DNA from: an uncultured Burkholderiales bacterium
Lineage (GTDB): Bacteria; Pseudomonadota; Gammaproteobacteria; Burkholderiales; Burkholderiaceae_C
Direction of reading: 5' to 3'
DNA: 64,000 nt
Assembly: GCA_903870145.1 (NCBI GenBank)
Contig: CAIQBO010000035.1
Location: 62,001 to 126,000 of the forward strand
The notes under the pieces: model-generated
Told to the model about the DNA's origin: nothing
The model's input: only the letters and a program-made list of their open reading frames with translations
Database searches by the model: none
Made by a program: the position numbers and the translations under genes
Part shown: positions 7,603 through 17,338 of the stretch, one piece after another
How positions within the stretch are numbered: the first letter of the stretch is position 1
How the letters are laid out: each line of letters begins with the position of its first letter

Positions 7603-9651
7603 ATGCTTTACCCTGAACAGTTCGATGTGATCGTCGTTGGCGGCGGACACGCGGGCACCGAAGCGGCGCTGGCTTGCGCGCGCATGGGCTGCAAGACGCT
7701 TTTGCTGTCGCACAACATTGAGACGCTGGGGCAGATGAGTTGCAACCCCTCCATCGGCGGGATTGGCAAGGGGCACTTGGTCAAAGAGCTCGATGCGATG
7801 GGCGGCGCCATGGCGCTGGCCACCGACGAGGGCGGCATACAGTTTCGCATTTTGAACAGCTCCAAAGGCCCCGCCGTGCGTGCCACACGGGCTCAAGCAG
7901 ATCGAATTTTGTACAAAGCCGCCATTCGCCGGCGACTGGAAAATCAAGAAAACCTGTGGCTTTTCCAACAAGCCGTAGACGACTTGTTGGTTGAGTCTGA
8001 CGGGGTAGAAGACCGAGTCGTGGGCGCTGTGACGCAAGTGGGTGTTCGCTTTCGCTCCAAAACAGTGGTTTTAACAGCCGGCACTTTTTTAGACGGCAAG
8101 ATCCACGTGGGCATGCAAAATTATGCGGCTGGCCGTGCGGGCGATCCGCCAGCGATCAGTTTGTCGGCGCGCCTCAAAGAGCTCCAACTGCCGCAAGGCC
8201 GATTGAAAACAGGCACGCCGCCGCGCTTGGATGGCCGCAGCATCAACTTTAGCCAGTGCCTTGAGCAAGCAGGAGACGGCATGCCCCATGGGCACAATCC
8301 TGATGGGGGGGTGCCGGTTTTCAGCTTCATGGGCACTGCGGCCATGCACCCTGCACAAATGCCGTGTTGGATCACCCACACCAATGAGCGCACGCACGAG
8401 ATCATTCGCTCAGGGTTTGACAGAAGCCCCATGTTCACCGGCAAAATTGAGGGCGTTGGCCCGCGCTATTGTCCCAGCGTGGAAGACAAAGTCAGCCGTT
8501 TTGCGGACAAGACCAGCCACCAGGTTTTTCTCGAGCCCGAGGGTTTGAGCACGCACGAGTATTACCCTAACGGCATCTCAACGAGCCTGCCTTTTGACAT
8601 TCAATACGACTTGGTTCGTTCGATGAGAGGTTTGGAAAACGCCCACATTTTGCGGCCCGGCTACGCCATCGAGTATGACTACTTTGACCCCCGTGCTTTG
8701 AAGAGCAGTTTTGAAACGCGGCAGATAGGCGGGCTTTTCTTTGCAGGGCAAATCAATGGGACAACCGGTTATGAAGAGGCGGCCGCGCAAGGCTTGTTCG
8801 CCGGCATCAACGCGGCTCTTCAGTGCCGCGAGCGACTGGGGCAATCCAACAGCATGGGCGGCGCTTGGCTGCCATCGCGCGACCAAGCCTATCTTGGCGT
8901 GCTGGTAGACGACTTGATCACCAAGGGCGTGACCGAGCCCTATCGCATGTTCACCAGCAGGGCGGAGTATCGCTTGCAACTGCGTGAAGACAATGCCGAC
9001 ATGCGCCTGACCGACGTGGGGCGCCAGATGGGCTTGGTGGACGATGCACGCTGGGAGGCCTTTAGCCTAAAACAAGAGGCTGTTTCACGTGAAACACAGC
9101 GCTTGAAGACCACGTGGGTCAACCCGCGCAACTTGTTGGCCACAGAAGCCGAGCGTGTGCTGGGCAAGGCGGTGGAGCATGAGCACAACTTGTTTGACTT
9201 GTTGCGTCGGCCGGGGGTGAGCTACGCCTGCTTGATGAGCTTGGACGGCGGGCGATGGGCCACAGAAGCTGTTTCACGTGAAACATTGGGCGCCTTGTCG
9301 CCTTCGGTGATGGAGCAGGTCGAGATTGCAGCCAAATACTCCGGCTACATTGACCGGCAAAAAATCGAGGTCGAGCGGGCTTCGCATTTTGAAAACTTGC
9401 GCTTGCCCGAGGGCTTGGATTACATGCAAGTGGCGGCTTTGTCGATCGAGGCGCGCCAGAAATTGGCCAAGTACCGGCCTGAAACCTTGGGGCTGGCATC
9501 GCGGATCTCTGGCATTACCCCGGCCAGCATTTCCTTGCTCTTGATTCACTTGAAAAGGGCGGGCGCTCGTGGATTCAAGCCAGTCCAAGAGGTGGAAACC
9601 GCACCAACGCTGAAAGTGCCTGAAGAAAAAGACGGAAGCCTGGCGGCATGA
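7603..9651 (+). CDS. mnmG: tRNA uridine-5-carboxymethylaminomethyl modification enzyme MnmG (GidA)
   Basis: 682 residues. With MnmE, this FAD protein installs the carboxymethylaminomethyl group at U34 of certain tRNAs. The N-terminal dinucleotide fold [15 protein letters not shown], the conserved [17 protein letters not shown] stretch and the [11 protein letters not shown] motif are all present. The C-terminal helical domain ends in [13 protein letters not shown], followed by about 30 extra residues. The start is the ATG before LYPEQFDV. The gene overlaps rsmG by four bases (ATGA). Two perfect parS sites lie in the coding sequence and encode the same AVSRET peptide at residues 493-498 and 556-561. 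Confidence 0.97.
   Translation: MLYPEQFDVIVVGGGHAGTEAALACARMGCKTLLLSHNIETLGQMSCNPSIGGIGKGHLVKELDAMGGAMALATDEGGIQFRILNSSKGPAVRATRAQADRILYKAAIRRRLENQENLWLFQQAVDDLLVESDGVEDRVVGAVTQVGVRFRSKTVVLTAGTFLDGKIHVGMQNYAAGRAGDPPAISLSARLKELQLPQGRLKTGTPPRLDGRSINFSQCLEQAGDGMPHGHNPDGGVPVFSFMGTAAMHPAQMPCWITHTNERTHEIIRSGFDRSPMFTGKIEGVGPRYCPSVEDKVSRFADKTSHQVFLEPEGLSTHEYYPNGISTSLPFDIQYDLVRSMRGLENAHILRPGYAIEYDYFDPRALKSSFETRQIGGLFFAGQINGTTGYEEAAAQGLFAGINAALQCRERLGQSNSMGGAWLPSRDQAYLGVLVDDLITKGVTEPYRMFTSRAEYRLQLREDNADMRLTDVGRQMGLVDDARWEAFSLKQEAVSRETQRLKTTWVNPRNLLATEAERVLGKAVEHEHNLFDLLRRPGVSYACLMSLDGGRWATEAVSRETLGALSPSVMEQVEIAAKYSGYIDRQKIEVERASHFENLRLPEGLDYMQVAALSIEARQKLAKYRPETLGLASRISGITPASISLLLIHLKRAGARGFKPVQEVETAPTLKVPEEKDGSLAA
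9081..9096. other. parS centromere site 1 (inside mnmG)
   Basis: TGTTTCACGTGAAACA, a perfect 16-base palindrome identical to the widely conserved chromosomal parS consensus bound by ParB. It lies within mnmG, where it is read as V-S-R-E-T. parA and parB are 2-3 kb downstream. Confidence 0.93.
9270..9285. other. parS centromere site 2 (inside mnmG)
   Basis: A second perfect TGTTTCACGTGAAACA, 189 bases after the first and in the same reading frame, again encoding V-S-R-E-T. Spacing of two identical sites within one gene suggests selection for ParB loading as well as for protein sequence. Confidence 0.93.
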
Positions 9652-10484
9652 GGCAGGCTTTTGACGACCAAGCGCCAGATGCCTTAAGGCGAGGCGTTGA
9701 AGCCCTGGGCTTGGTGGTCTCCAAGCAGCAGCAGCAGCAGTTGTTGGCCTACATGGCGTTGATTCAAAAGTGGAACAAGGTCTACAACCTGACCGCACTG
9801 CGCGAAGCGCCCGAAATTTTGACCCACCACGTGCTGGACAGCTTGTCTGTCATAGGCCCATTGCTGCGCCAGATCGAGGGCGGCGGTGGTGGTGGTGGTG
9901 GTCACAGCGCGGCCAGCAACACACGTGCTGTGCTGGAGGGTGCCGAGCAAGGCGCAGTGCGAAGCCTTGCCGCGCAGACGCAGACAGCATCGGCCCCTTC
10001 ATCGGAATTTGCATTGCCTAGAGGGCAGGCACCAGGCGGCCAGCTGCAGCGGCCCCTGAAGTTGTTGGATGTGGGCTCTGGGGGCGGCTTGCCAGGTGTG
10101 GTGATTGCCATCTGCTGCCCAGACATTGCGGTCACCTGTGTGGATGCGGTTTCTAAAAAAGCAGCCTTTGTTCAGCAAGTTGCCGCCAGCTTGCAGCTGC
10201 CCAACTTGAAAGGCCTGCATGCTCGGGTTGAAACCCTTCAAGGCCCGTTCGATGTGATTTGCTCACGCGCTTTTGCCTCATTGGCAGACTTTGTGGCTTG
10301 GTCAGGACAGGCCTTGGCGCAGGGCGGCATTTGGATGGCCATGAAGGGGCGCACACCGCAAGATGAGGTGGCCGTGCTGCCGCAGGCCTTTCAAGTGTTT
10401 CACGTGGAACAACTGCAAGTGCCAGGGCTGGATGCACAGCGCTGCGTGGTGTGGATGAAAAACACGCCCACCATGCAAGCTTAA
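9648..10484 (+). CDS. rsmG: 16S rRNA (guanine527-N7)-methyltransferase RsmG (GidB) with low-complexity insert
   Basis: 278 residues, against about 205-220 usual for the family. The N-terminal helices ([13 protein letters not shown]) and the SAM-binding segment [18 protein letters not shown] followed by [14 protein letters not shown] identify RsmG. Between them, residues 77-135 form an insertion beginning with eight glycines and continuing Ala/Ser/Gln-rich, with no family counterpart. The glycine run is coded mostly by GGT triplets (around 9881-9900), and residues 27-31 are five glutamines from a CAG/GCA run, so both are candidates for triplet slippage. It overlaps mnmG by four bases and carries a third parS near its 3' end. 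Confidence 0.95.
   Translation: MRQAFDDQAPDALRRGVEALGLVVSKQQQQQLLAYMALIQKWNKVYNLTALREAPEILTHHVLDSLSVIGPLLRQIEGGGGGGGGHSAASNTRAVLEGAEQGAVRSLAAQTQTASAPSSEFALPRGQAPGGQLQRPLKLLDVGSGGGLPGVVIAICCPDIAVTCVDAVSKKAAFVQQVAASLQLPNLKGLHARVETLQGPFDVICSRAFASLADFVAWSGQALAQGGIWMAMKGRTPQDEVAVLPQAFQVFHVEQLQVPGLDAQRCVVWMKNTPTMQA
9881..9901 (+). repeat. GGC/GGT triplet run in rsmG
   Basis: Consecutive GGN codons encode eight glycines at residues 78-85 of RsmG. Length change by whole triplets would keep the frame. Confidence 0.7.
10396..10411. other. parS-like site 3 (inside rsmG)
   Basis: TGTTTCACGTGGAACA. Read on the other strand it is TGTTCCACGTGAAACA, which fits the consensus TGTTNCACGTGAAACA. It encodes V-F-H-V-E within the RsmG C-terminal part. 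Confidence 0.82.
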
Positions 10485-10569
10485 AAAAACAAAATCAAAC
10501 AGCGCGCCGCACGCAGGCCGGGCGCAACGCACAGGCCATTACACTTAAGGCCTGACTTGAAAGTTTGAA

Positions 10570-11184
10570 ATGTTTGGAATTTCTGATTACGGCGCGTTCA
10601 CAGCCGCTTTTGTACTGCTTTTGTTTCTACCTGGACCTGGTAACTTGGCTTTGATCACTTCAACCAGTCAAGGCGGCTTGGCTGGTGGGGTGGCCTCGGT
10701 GTTGGGTTTGTTGTTGGGCGACCAGATCTTGCTGTGGATGACGGTGGCCGGGGTGGCGGCGCTGCTCAAAACCTACCCAGATTTGTTCATGGCGCTGCAG
10801 TGGGTGGGCGCCGCGTATCTGGCTTGGTTAGGCGCCAGAATGGTTTTGGCCAAGGCCGGCGAGGGCCCCTCGATTCAAATCACGCCGGGTAAATATTTTC
10901 AGGAAACCATGTTCATCACCTTGCTCAACCCCAAGGCGATCATGTTTTACTTTGCATTTTTCCCCCAGTTCATTGACCCTGTGCAGCACCAAGGGTGGAT
11001 CACTTTTGCGGTCATGGCGGTCACCATTGCGGTGCTGGGTTTTGTCTATTGCATGGGCGTGGTCGTGATCACGCACACCATGGCCCAGCGCATTCGGGCC
11101 AACCCCATTACCGCTGGTTTTTTGCAAAAAATCGCAGGCGTTTGCTTGATTGGTTTTGGCCTCAAGCTGGCTTTGAGCAAGTAA
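10570..11184 (+). CDS. LysE family amino-acid exporter (RhtB-like)
   Basis: 204 residues with six hydrophobic segments. The early FLPGPGNLALITSTSQGG motif and GVASVLGLLLGDQILL are hallmarks of LysE/RhtB efflux proteins, and LNPKAIMFYFAFFPQFIDP is the conserved middle motif. The family exports amino acids and related metabolites; the substrate here is not predictable. The gene sits between rsmG and parA on the same strand, a placement I also associate with betaproteobacterial origin regions. Confidence 0.88.
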   Translation: MFGISDYGAFTAAFVLLLFLPGPGNLALITSTSQGGLAGGVASVLGLLLGDQILLWMTVAGVAALLKTYPDLFMALQWVGAAYLAWLGARMVLAKAGEGPSIQITPGKYFQETMFITLLNPKAIMFYFAFFPQFIDPVQHQGWITFAVMAVTIAVLGFVYCMGVVVITHTMAQRIRANPITAGFLQKIAGVCLIGFGLKLALSK

Positions 11185-11212
11185 TTATCCAGAAACACAA
11201 CAAGGCACGGAC

Positions 11213-11983
11213 ATGGCTCAAATATTTTGTGTTGCCAATCAAAAAGGCGGCGTGGGAAAGACCACCTCGGCGGTGAACTTGGCAGCAGGCTTGGCCAAAG
11301 TGGGCCAACGCGTGTTGCTGGTTGACCTGGACCCACAAGGCAATGCGACCATGGGCTCAGGCGTGGACAAGCGCCAATTGAGCTTGAGCGTGTACGACGT
11401 TTTGCTCGAGTCGGCCAGTGTGAAAGAGGCCGCTATTTTTTCTGAAAAATGTGGCTATCACGTCTTGGGCGCCAACCGCGAGTTGGCCGGAGCAGAGGTT
11501 GAGTTGGTCGATGTGGAGCGGCGCGAAAAACGCTTGAAAGCCGCGCTGGCCGTGGTGGAGGATGAGTTTGATTTTGTCTTGATCGATTGCCCGCCCTCTT
11601 TGTCCATGCTGACCTTGAACGGCCTGTGTGCAGCGCATGGTGTGATCGTTCCCATGCAGTGCGAATACTTTGCTTTAGAGGGTTTGACGGACTTGGTCAA
11701 TACCATCAAACAAGTGCACGCCAATTTGAACCCCGACTTGAAAATCATTGGCTTGCTGCGCGTGATGTTTGATCCGCGCATCACCTTGCAACAACAGGTC
11801 AGCGAACAGCTCAAAACACATTTTGGCAACAAAGTTTTCAACACCGTGATACCGCGCAATGTGCGCTTGGCCGAGGCGCCAAGCTACGGTTTGCCGGGCG
11901 TGGTGTTTGACCCGTCTGCCAAGGGCAGCCAAGCCTTTGTCGAATTCGCCAAAGAGTTGGTGCAGCGCATTCCAACTTTGTGA
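11213..11983 (+). CDS. parA: Chromosome-partitioning ATPase ParA (Soj)
   Basis: 256 residues. The deviant Walker A box NQKGGVGKTTSAVNLAAGLA lies at the very N-terminus, as in chromosomal Soj/ParA proteins without an extra DNA-binding domain. VDLDPQGNATMGSG and FVLIDCPPSLSMLTLNGL are the other nucleotide-binding motifs. It drives segregation of the origin region with ParB and parS. It is followed 91 bases later by parB, and three parS sites lie 0.8-2.1 kb upstream. Confidence 0.96.
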   Translation: MAQIFCVANQKGGVGKTTSAVNLAAGLAKVGQRVLLVDLDPQGNATMGSGVDKRQLSLSVYDVLLESASVKEAAIFSEKCGYHVLGANRELAGAEVELVDVERREKRLKAALAVVEDEFDFVLIDCPPSLSMLTLNGLCAAHGVIVPMQCEYFALEGLTDLVNTIKQVHANLNPDLKIIGLLRVMFDPRITLQQQVSEQLKTHFGNKVFNTVIPRNVRLAEAPSYGLPGVVFDPSAKGSQAFVEFAKELVQRIPTL

Positions 11984-12074
11984 GTGCCAAGTTCAATGCA
12001 AATACAGCGCCATTCAAACCATGAGGCAATGCGAGAGGGCAAAGCAGAGATGAAAAAATCATTGAAAGAAAAAG

Positions 12075-13001
12075 ATGGTCACTAAAAAACCAAAAGGCCT
12101 TGGCCGCGGGCTGGAAGCCTTGCTCGGACCCAAAGTGCATGACGAACCCAGCTCGCCCGAAGCGGTCGAGGCGGCGGCCAATCGCTTGCCCTCGCATTTG
12201 CCCTTGACGCACTTGGTGCCCGGCATGTACCAACCGCGCACGCGCATGGACGAGGGCGCTTTGTACGAATTGGCCGAGTCGATCAAGGCCCAAGGCATCA
12301 TGCAGCCGATTTTGGTCAGGCGCTTAGGGCAAGGCCCAGACAGCGGCAAATACGAGATCATTGCCGGCGAGCGGCGCTTTCGTGCAGCGCGATTGGCCGG
12401 CTTGAGTGAGGTGCCTGTGCTGGTGCGCGATGTGCCCAACGAAGCCGCCGCTGCCATGGCCTTGATTGAAAATATGCAGCGCGAGGACTTGAACCCATTG
12501 GAAGAAGCCCAGGGTTTACAACGCTTGATCAAGGAGTTTGGCCTGACTCACGAAACGGCAGCCCAAGCTGTCGGGCGCTCGCGAAGTGCGGCCAGCAACT
12601 TATTGCGCTTGCTCAATTTGGCCGAACCGGTGCAAACCATGTTGATGGCCGGAGACATTGACATGGGCCACGCACGGGCACTTTTGTCGCTCGACAAAGC
12701 CGCGCAAATCACGGCCGGCAATCAAATCAGCGCTAAGAAAATGTCGGTGCGCGAGGCTGAGCGCTTGGTCAAAAAGATAGGCGCAGACTTTTCCTTGGTA
12801 CAGCAAAAACCGAAAAAAGAAAAGTCGCGCGACATCCGCCGGGTGGAAGAAGAACTCTCAGACCACTTGATGGCGCAAGTGGAGGTGCGAATTAAAAAAC
12901 GCGTCAAGCGCCACGGCCGCATTGAAGAGATGGGCGAGTTGTCAATTCAATTTGGTTCGCTCGAAGAACTCAACGGATTGATTGACAAACTCAGAGCGTG
13001 A
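12075..13001 (+). CDS. parB: Chromosome-partitioning protein ParB (Spo0J)
   Basis: 308 residues, starting MVTKKPKGLGRGLEALLG, a typical ParB N-terminus that contacts ParA. The CTPase/nuclease-like domain is shown by YEIIAGERRFRAARLAGL and MALIENMQREDLNPLEEA. The helix-turn-helix for parS is in EFGLTHETAAQAVGRSRS. The C-terminal dimerisation domain ends in GSLEELNGLIDKLRA. The last 11 bases overlap the convergent oxidase gene. Target sites are the three parS copies in mnmG and rsmG. Confidence 0.96.
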   Translation: MVTKKPKGLGRGLEALLGPKVHDEPSSPEAVEAAANRLPSHLPLTHLVPGMYQPRTRMDEGALYELAESIKAQGIMQPILVRRLGQGPDSGKYEIIAGERRFRAARLAGLSEVPVLVRDVPNEAAAAMALIENMQREDLNPLEEAQGLQRLIKEFGLTHETAAQAVGRSRSAASNLLRLLNLAEPVQTMLMAGDIDMGHARALLSLDKAAQITAGNQISAKKMSVREAERLVKKIGADFSLVQQKPKKEKSRDIRRVEEELSDHLMAQVEVRIKKRVKRHGRIEEMGELSIQFGSLEELNGLIDKLRA

Positions 13002-14418
13002 AAATCTTTCCTGGGTTCATGATGTTCAAAGGGTCTAAGGCCTTCTTGATCGTGCGCATCATGTTCACCGCACCTTCACCCGCTTCGGTCACCAGAAAGT
13101 CGATTTTGTGCAGGCCGATGCCGTGTTCGCCCGTGCAGGTGCCGCCCAAACGCAGGGCGCGGCTGACCAGTTTGTGGTTGAGGTCTTCGGCCACCTCGCG
13201 CTCGCGCGGCTCTTCGGGGTTGATCAAATAGCCGAAGTGAAAGTTGCCATCGCCCACGTGGCCAACCAAAAAATAGGGCAAGCCGCTGGCATCGGTCTCG
13301 GCAATCGAGTCGAGCAAGCAGTCGGCCAATTTGCTGATCGGCACGCAGGTGTCAGTGCTGATGGCGCGGCACCCTGGCCGGCTTTGCAGGGCTGAGAAGT
13401 AGGCGTTGTGGCGCGCTGCCCAAAGGCGTGTGCGCTCTTCGGGGGTGGTGGCCCACTCAAAGGCATTGCCGCCGTGCTCGTTGGCGATCTCTTGCACGGT
13501 TTGGGCTTGCTCTTGCACACCCGCAGGCGAGCCGTGGAACTCCATCAAGAGCATGGGCTCTTCGCGCAGGCTTAACTTTGCATGCTTGTTGACCATGCGC
13601 ACGGTGTTGTGGTCGATCAACTCCACGCGCGCAATGGGCACGCCCATTTGGATCACTTGAATCACGGTTTGCACGGCCGCTGCAATGCTGGGAAAAGAGC
13701 AAGTGGCTGCAGAGATGGCTTCAGGCAAGGGGTACAAGCGCACCGTCACTTCCGTGATCACGCCCAAGGTGCCTTCGCTGCCCACAAACAATCGCGTCAA
13801 GTCATAACCGGCGCTGGATTTTTTGGCGCGGGTACCGGTGCGAATGACCTCGCCGCAGGCGGTCACCACTTCCAAGGCCAACACGTTCTCACGCATGGTG
13901 CCGTAGCGCACGGCGTTGGTGCCGCTGGCGCGGGTTGCGCTCATGCCGCCCAAGGTGGCATCGGCGCCGGGGTCGATCGGGAAAAACAAACCGGTGGACT
14001 TGATTTCTTCATTGACTTGCTTGCGCGTCACGCCCGGTTGCACGGTGACGGTGAGGTCTTCGGCGTTGATCGACAAGACCTTGTTCATGCGCGTCAAGTC
14101 GAGGCTGATGCCTCCTTGCACGGCCAACAGGTGGCCTTCCAAGGAGGAGCCTACGCCAAACGGGATCACCGGTACTTTGTATTGGCTGGCCAGGGCCACG
14201 GCATCAGAGACGTCTTGCGTACTTTCAGCAAAAACCACGGCTGACGGGGGCGTGACGGGGGCAAAGGCCGACTCGTCGCGGCCGTGCTGCTCGCGCACGA
14301 CCAGCACGGTCGAGCAATTGGCGCCAAAGCGCGTTTTCAAGGCGTCCAAGAAAGCCTGCGGCACATCGCGGGCTTGAATCACGGGGGCCAAATGGGCGGG
14401 GCGGCTGGGTGCATTCAT
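12991..14418 (-). CDS. FAD-linked 2-hydroxyacid dehydrogenase (D-lactate/glycolate oxidase type)
   Basis: 475 residues from the ATG giving MNAPSRPAHLAP, which is preceded by GGAGA. The FAD-binding PCMH fold shows as VIPFGVGSSLEGHLLAVQGGISLDL and PGADATLGGMSATRASGTNAVRYGTM. GSEGTLGVITEVTVRLYPLPE follows, and the C-terminus has VGHVGDGNFHFGYLINPEE and GTCTGEHGIGLHK. This architecture is shared by D-lactate dehydrogenases (cytochrome), GlcD and D-2-hydroxyglutarate dehydrogenase. No GlcE/GlcF partner is adjacent, so a stand-alone D-lactate dehydrogenase is the likeliest reading. Confidence 0.88.
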   Translation of the reverse strand: MNAPSRPAHLAPVIQARDVPQAFLDALKTRFGANCSTVLVVREQHGRDESAFAPVTPPSAVVFAESTQDVSDAVALASQYKVPVIPFGVGSSLEGHLLAVQGGISLDLTRMNKVLSINAEDLTVTVQPGVTRKQVNEEIKSTGLFFPIDPGADATLGGMSATRASGTNAVRYGTMRENVLALEVVTACGEVIRTGTRAKKSSAGYDLTRLFVGSEGTLGVITEVTVRLYPLPEAISAATCSFPSIAAAVQTVIQVIQMGVPIARVELIDHNTVRMVNKHAKLSLREEPMLLMEFHGSPAGVQEQAQTVQEIANEHGGNAFEWATTPEERTRLWAARHNAYFSALQSRPGCRAISTDTCVPISKLADCLLDSIAETDASGLPYFLVGHVGDGNFHFGYLINPEEPREREVAEDLNHKLVSRALRLGGTCTGEHGIGLHKIDFLVTEAGEGAVNMMRTIKKALDPLNIMNPGKIFTL

Positions 14419-14533
14419 GGGGGTATCTCCAGAGATTGGATACTCGGGCTCAAACTGGTTCAAAATCGGAGTTTACGCTGTGATGCCATTTTTTGCATTC
14501 ACGGCTGTGGCAAACCAATGCAGGAACACCACC

Positions 14534-15103
14534 ATGGGCAAACGACTGACACAAATTGCCACCCGCACGGGTGACCAAGGCACGACCGGTTTGGGCAACA
14601 ACCAACGGGTCTCTAAAAACAGCTTGCGCGTGCACGCCATGGGCGAGGTCGACGAGTTGAACTCGCACATCGGCGTGTTGCTGTGCGAAACCATGCCAGA
14701 CGGGGTGCGTGATGTTTTGGTTGAAATGCAGCACCAATTGTTCAATTTGGGTGGAGAGTTGTCGATTCCAGGCTTTGAGTTGCTCAAGGCCGAGGCGGTT
14801 GCCGCGCTGGACCAAGCGCTGGAGCAGTACAACGCGCAGTTGCCCAAACTCGAGGAATTCATTTTGCCCGCAGGAACCCGCGCAGCAGCCTTGGCGCATG
14901 TGTGCCGAACGGTGGCCAGAAGGGCTGAGCGGGCCACCGTGGCCTTGGGCAACGAGGAAGCTTTGAACGCCGCGCCGCGCCAGTACTTGAACCGCTTGTC
15001 TGACTTGATGTTTGTGTTGGCGCGCGTTTTAAACCGCATGGATGGGGGCACCGATGTGTATTGGCAAAGCAAGCGGATCACGGACACCCAAGCAGCCCCG
15101 TGA
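14534..15103 (+). CDS. PduO-type cob(I)alamin adenosyltransferase
   Basis: 189 residues from the ATG giving MGKRLTQIATRTGDQGTTGL, preceded by AGGAA. The N-terminal TRTGD(x)GTTGL phosphate-binding motif, the MGEVDELNSHIG segment and the C-terminal RRAERATVAL...YLNRLSDLMFVLAR identify the PduO/MMAB class of ATP:cob(I)alamin adenosyltransferases. They make adenosylcobalamin. This fits a cell that uses cobalamin, as the methionine synthase at 31-34 kb also shows. It stands alone, divergent from the oxidase gene. Confidence 0.9.
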   Translation: MGKRLTQIATRTGDQGTTGLGNNQRVSKNSLRVHAMGEVDELNSHIGVLLCETMPDGVRDVLVEMQHQLFNLGGELSIPGFELLKAEAVAALDQALEQYNAQLPKLEEFILPAGTRAAALAHVCRTVARRAERATVALGNEEALNAAPRQYLNRLSDLMFVLARVLNRMDGGTDVYWQSKRITDTQAAP

Positions 15104-15175
15104 CTGTCGCCTAGGTGCATTCATTGGGGGTTTTCAGGGTGACAACTGCGCACGCGCGCTGATACCCTAGTGCAC

Positions 15176-17338
15176 ATGAATGCCAGCCCCCATCTCGCCC
15201 GCCTTGCCCAATTGCCCACAACAGCGCCCACAGGTGCACCTGCGCATGTGCCGCAGATTCGCTTGTATCAAAATTGGTTGAAAGAAACCCAAGGACTTGC
15301 GTTTGATTCGTACCATGATTTGTGGCAATGGTCGATCACGGATTTAGACGCGTTTTGGCAAAGCATTTGGGACTACTTTGATGTGCGCTCGCCCACACCG
15401 CACAGCGCCGTGCTGGCCCGCAACGCCATGCCTGGTGCTGTTTGGTTTCCCGGCGCGCAGGTCAACTACGCGCACCAAGTTTTAAGGCATGTGGAGGCAG
15501 CGCATGCTGCTGGTTTTCCTGCCGTGATCGCGTGCAATGAAAAAGGCCAGCAACAAGAACTCAGTTGGCCGGAGTTGAAGCGACAGGTGGCCTCGATGGC
15601 CTTGCATTTGAAGGCGCAAGGCTTGCAACCGGGCGATCGCGTGGCCGCCTATTTGCCCAATATTCCGCAAGCGATGGTGGCCTTTTTGGCCACCGTCAGC
15701 GTGGGCGGTGTGTGGAGTATTTGCGCGCCGGACATGGGCAGCATGGCCGTGCTCGATCGCTTCAAACAAATCGAGCCTAAGGTGCTGATCGTGTGTGACG
15801 GCGTGACCTATGGGGGGAAAGACCACGACCGCATGACCGTGGTGCAGGCCTTGAAAGATGCGCTGCCCACAGTTGAGCATGTGATCTTGCATGACAACTT
15901 AGGGCTTGCCGATTTGGCCAGCAATGAAGTTGCTGCGGCCGTGCGACTGTCTCAAACCACGGGGCATCACGGGCCAGAAGTCGATGCCTTTGAGCCGCTG
16001 TTTTTGCCCTTTGACCACCCGCTGTGGATTGTTTATTCAAGCGGCACCACCGGCTTGCCCAAACCCATCGTGCACGGCCATGGCGGCACCGTGATCGTGG
16101 CTTTGGCACTTAAAATTTTGCACAACGATGTGGGGTGCAGTTACCACTCCAACACGTGGGGCGAGCGGTTTCACTGGTACAGCTCTACCGGCTGGGTCAT
16201 GTGGAACGCGCAAGTCGGCGGCCTGATGAACGGCTGCACTTGTGTGATCTACGACGGCAATCCTGGGGGCAGCAAAGACAACCCAGACTGGAGCACTTTG
16301 TGGCGGTTTGCTGCGCAAACGAAAGTCAGCTTCTTTGGTGCAGGCGCAGCGTTTTTTGTCAACTGCCAAAAAGCTGGCATCGATTTAAGCAAGTGTGGAG
16401 ACTTGTCTTGCGTGCGCGCCCTGGGCACAACAGGCTCTCCGCTTTCGCCAGAAACCCAAAATTGGGGCACCGAACAATTCAAGCGCATTGCGGAACTTTC
16501 AAAACAAGAGGCGCCTGATATTTGGTGGTGCAACATCTCGGGCGGCACTGATTTTTGTGGCGCTTTCATCGGCGGTAATCGTGAGCTGCCACAAGAAGCC
16601 GGCGTGATGCAATGCCGCTTGCTTGGCTGCGCCGTGGAGGCTTGGAATGAGGCCGGAGAACCGGTGCATGGCGCGGTCGGTGAATTGGTTTGCGTGCAGC
16701 CCATCCCTTCCATGCCTTTGTACTTTTGGGGTGACAAAGACAACTCGCGCTACTTGGCCAGTTACTTTGAGATGTACCCGCCAGGCCATGGCCGCAAAGT
16801 GGGCGGGGGCAACGCAGGCCCTGAGATGGGCGGCGTGTGGCGCCACGGTGATTGGTTGCGCATAGGCGCTGCAGGCCAAGGCCGGCAAGGCGGCGAGGGC
16901 TGCGTGATCTATGGCAGGAGTGACGCCACCATCAACCGACATGGCTTGCGCATGGGCACCAGCGAGTTGTACAGCGCCGTGGAGGCTTTGCCCGAAGTGG
17001 TCGACAGCATGGTGGTGGATTTGGAGTACTTAGGACGCGAGAGTTACATGCCTTTGTTTGTGGTGCTGCGTCAAGGGCTGAGCTTGAATGATGCGATCAA
17101 AGCCAGCTTGAACAATGCCATCAAAACCGCTTTGAGTCCGCGCTTTATTCCCAATGAAATTTTTCAAGTGGCAGAAATCCCGCGCACCTTGTCGGGCAAG
17201 AAACAAGAGTTGCCGATTAAAAAATTGATGTTGGGCCAGCCGCTTGAAAAAGTGGTCAATCAAGAGGCCATGGCCAACCCCGATTGCTTGGCTTGGTATG
17301 TGGCCCTGGCCAAGGCGCACCTGGCCAAAGCGGCTTGA
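15176..17338 (+). CDS. Acetoacetate-CoA ligase (acetoacetyl-CoA synthetase)
   Basis: 720 residues. The AMP-forming ligase core is clear in LWIVYSSGTTGLPKPIVHGHGG, with the downstream acceptor and hinge motifs near GDWLRI and GRSDATINRHGLRMGT, and the catalytic lysine region LSGKKQELPIKKL near the end. The N-terminal FDSYHDLWQWSITDLDAFWQSIWDYFDV pattern is specific for acetoacetyl-CoA synthetases over acetyl-CoA synthetases. It activates acetoacetate to acetoacetyl-CoA, often for polyhydroxybutyrate or ketone use. It is somewhat longer than the usual 650 residues, mainly from a glycine-rich insert near residue 540. A GTG six bases earlier is an alternative start. Confidence 0.9.
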   Translation: MNASPHLARLAQLPTTAPTGAPAHVPQIRLYQNWLKETQGLAFDSYHDLWQWSITDLDAFWQSIWDYFDVRSPTPHSAVLARNAMPGAVWFPGAQVNYAHQVLRHVEAAHAAGFPAVIACNEKGQQQELSWPELKRQVASMALHLKAQGLQPGDRVAAYLPNIPQAMVAFLATVSVGGVWSICAPDMGSMAVLDRFKQIEPKVLIVCDGVTYGGKDHDRMTVVQALKDALPTVEHVILHDNLGLADLASNEVAAAVRLSQTTGHHGPEVDAFEPLFLPFDHPLWIVYSSGTTGLPKPIVHGHGGTVIVALALKILHNDVGCSYHSNTWGERFHWYSSTGWVMWNAQVGGLMNGCTCVIYDGNPGGSKDNPDWSTLWRFAAQTKVSFFGAGAAFFVNCQKAGIDLSKCGDLSCVRALGTTGSPLSPETQNWGTEQFKRIAELSKQEAPDIWWCNISGGTDFCGAFIGGNRELPQEAGVMQCRLLGCAVEAWNEAGEPVHGAVGELVCVQPIPSMPLYFWGDKDNSRYLASYFEMYPPGHGRKVGGGNAGPEMGGVWRHGDWLRIGAAGQGRQGGEGCVIYGRSDATINRHGLRMGTSELYSAVEALPEVVDSMVVDLEYLGRESYMPLFVVLRQGLSLNDAIKASLNNAIKTALSPRFIPNEIFQVAEIPRTLSGKKQELPIKKLMLGQPLEKVVNQEAMANPDCLAWYVALAKAHLAKAA

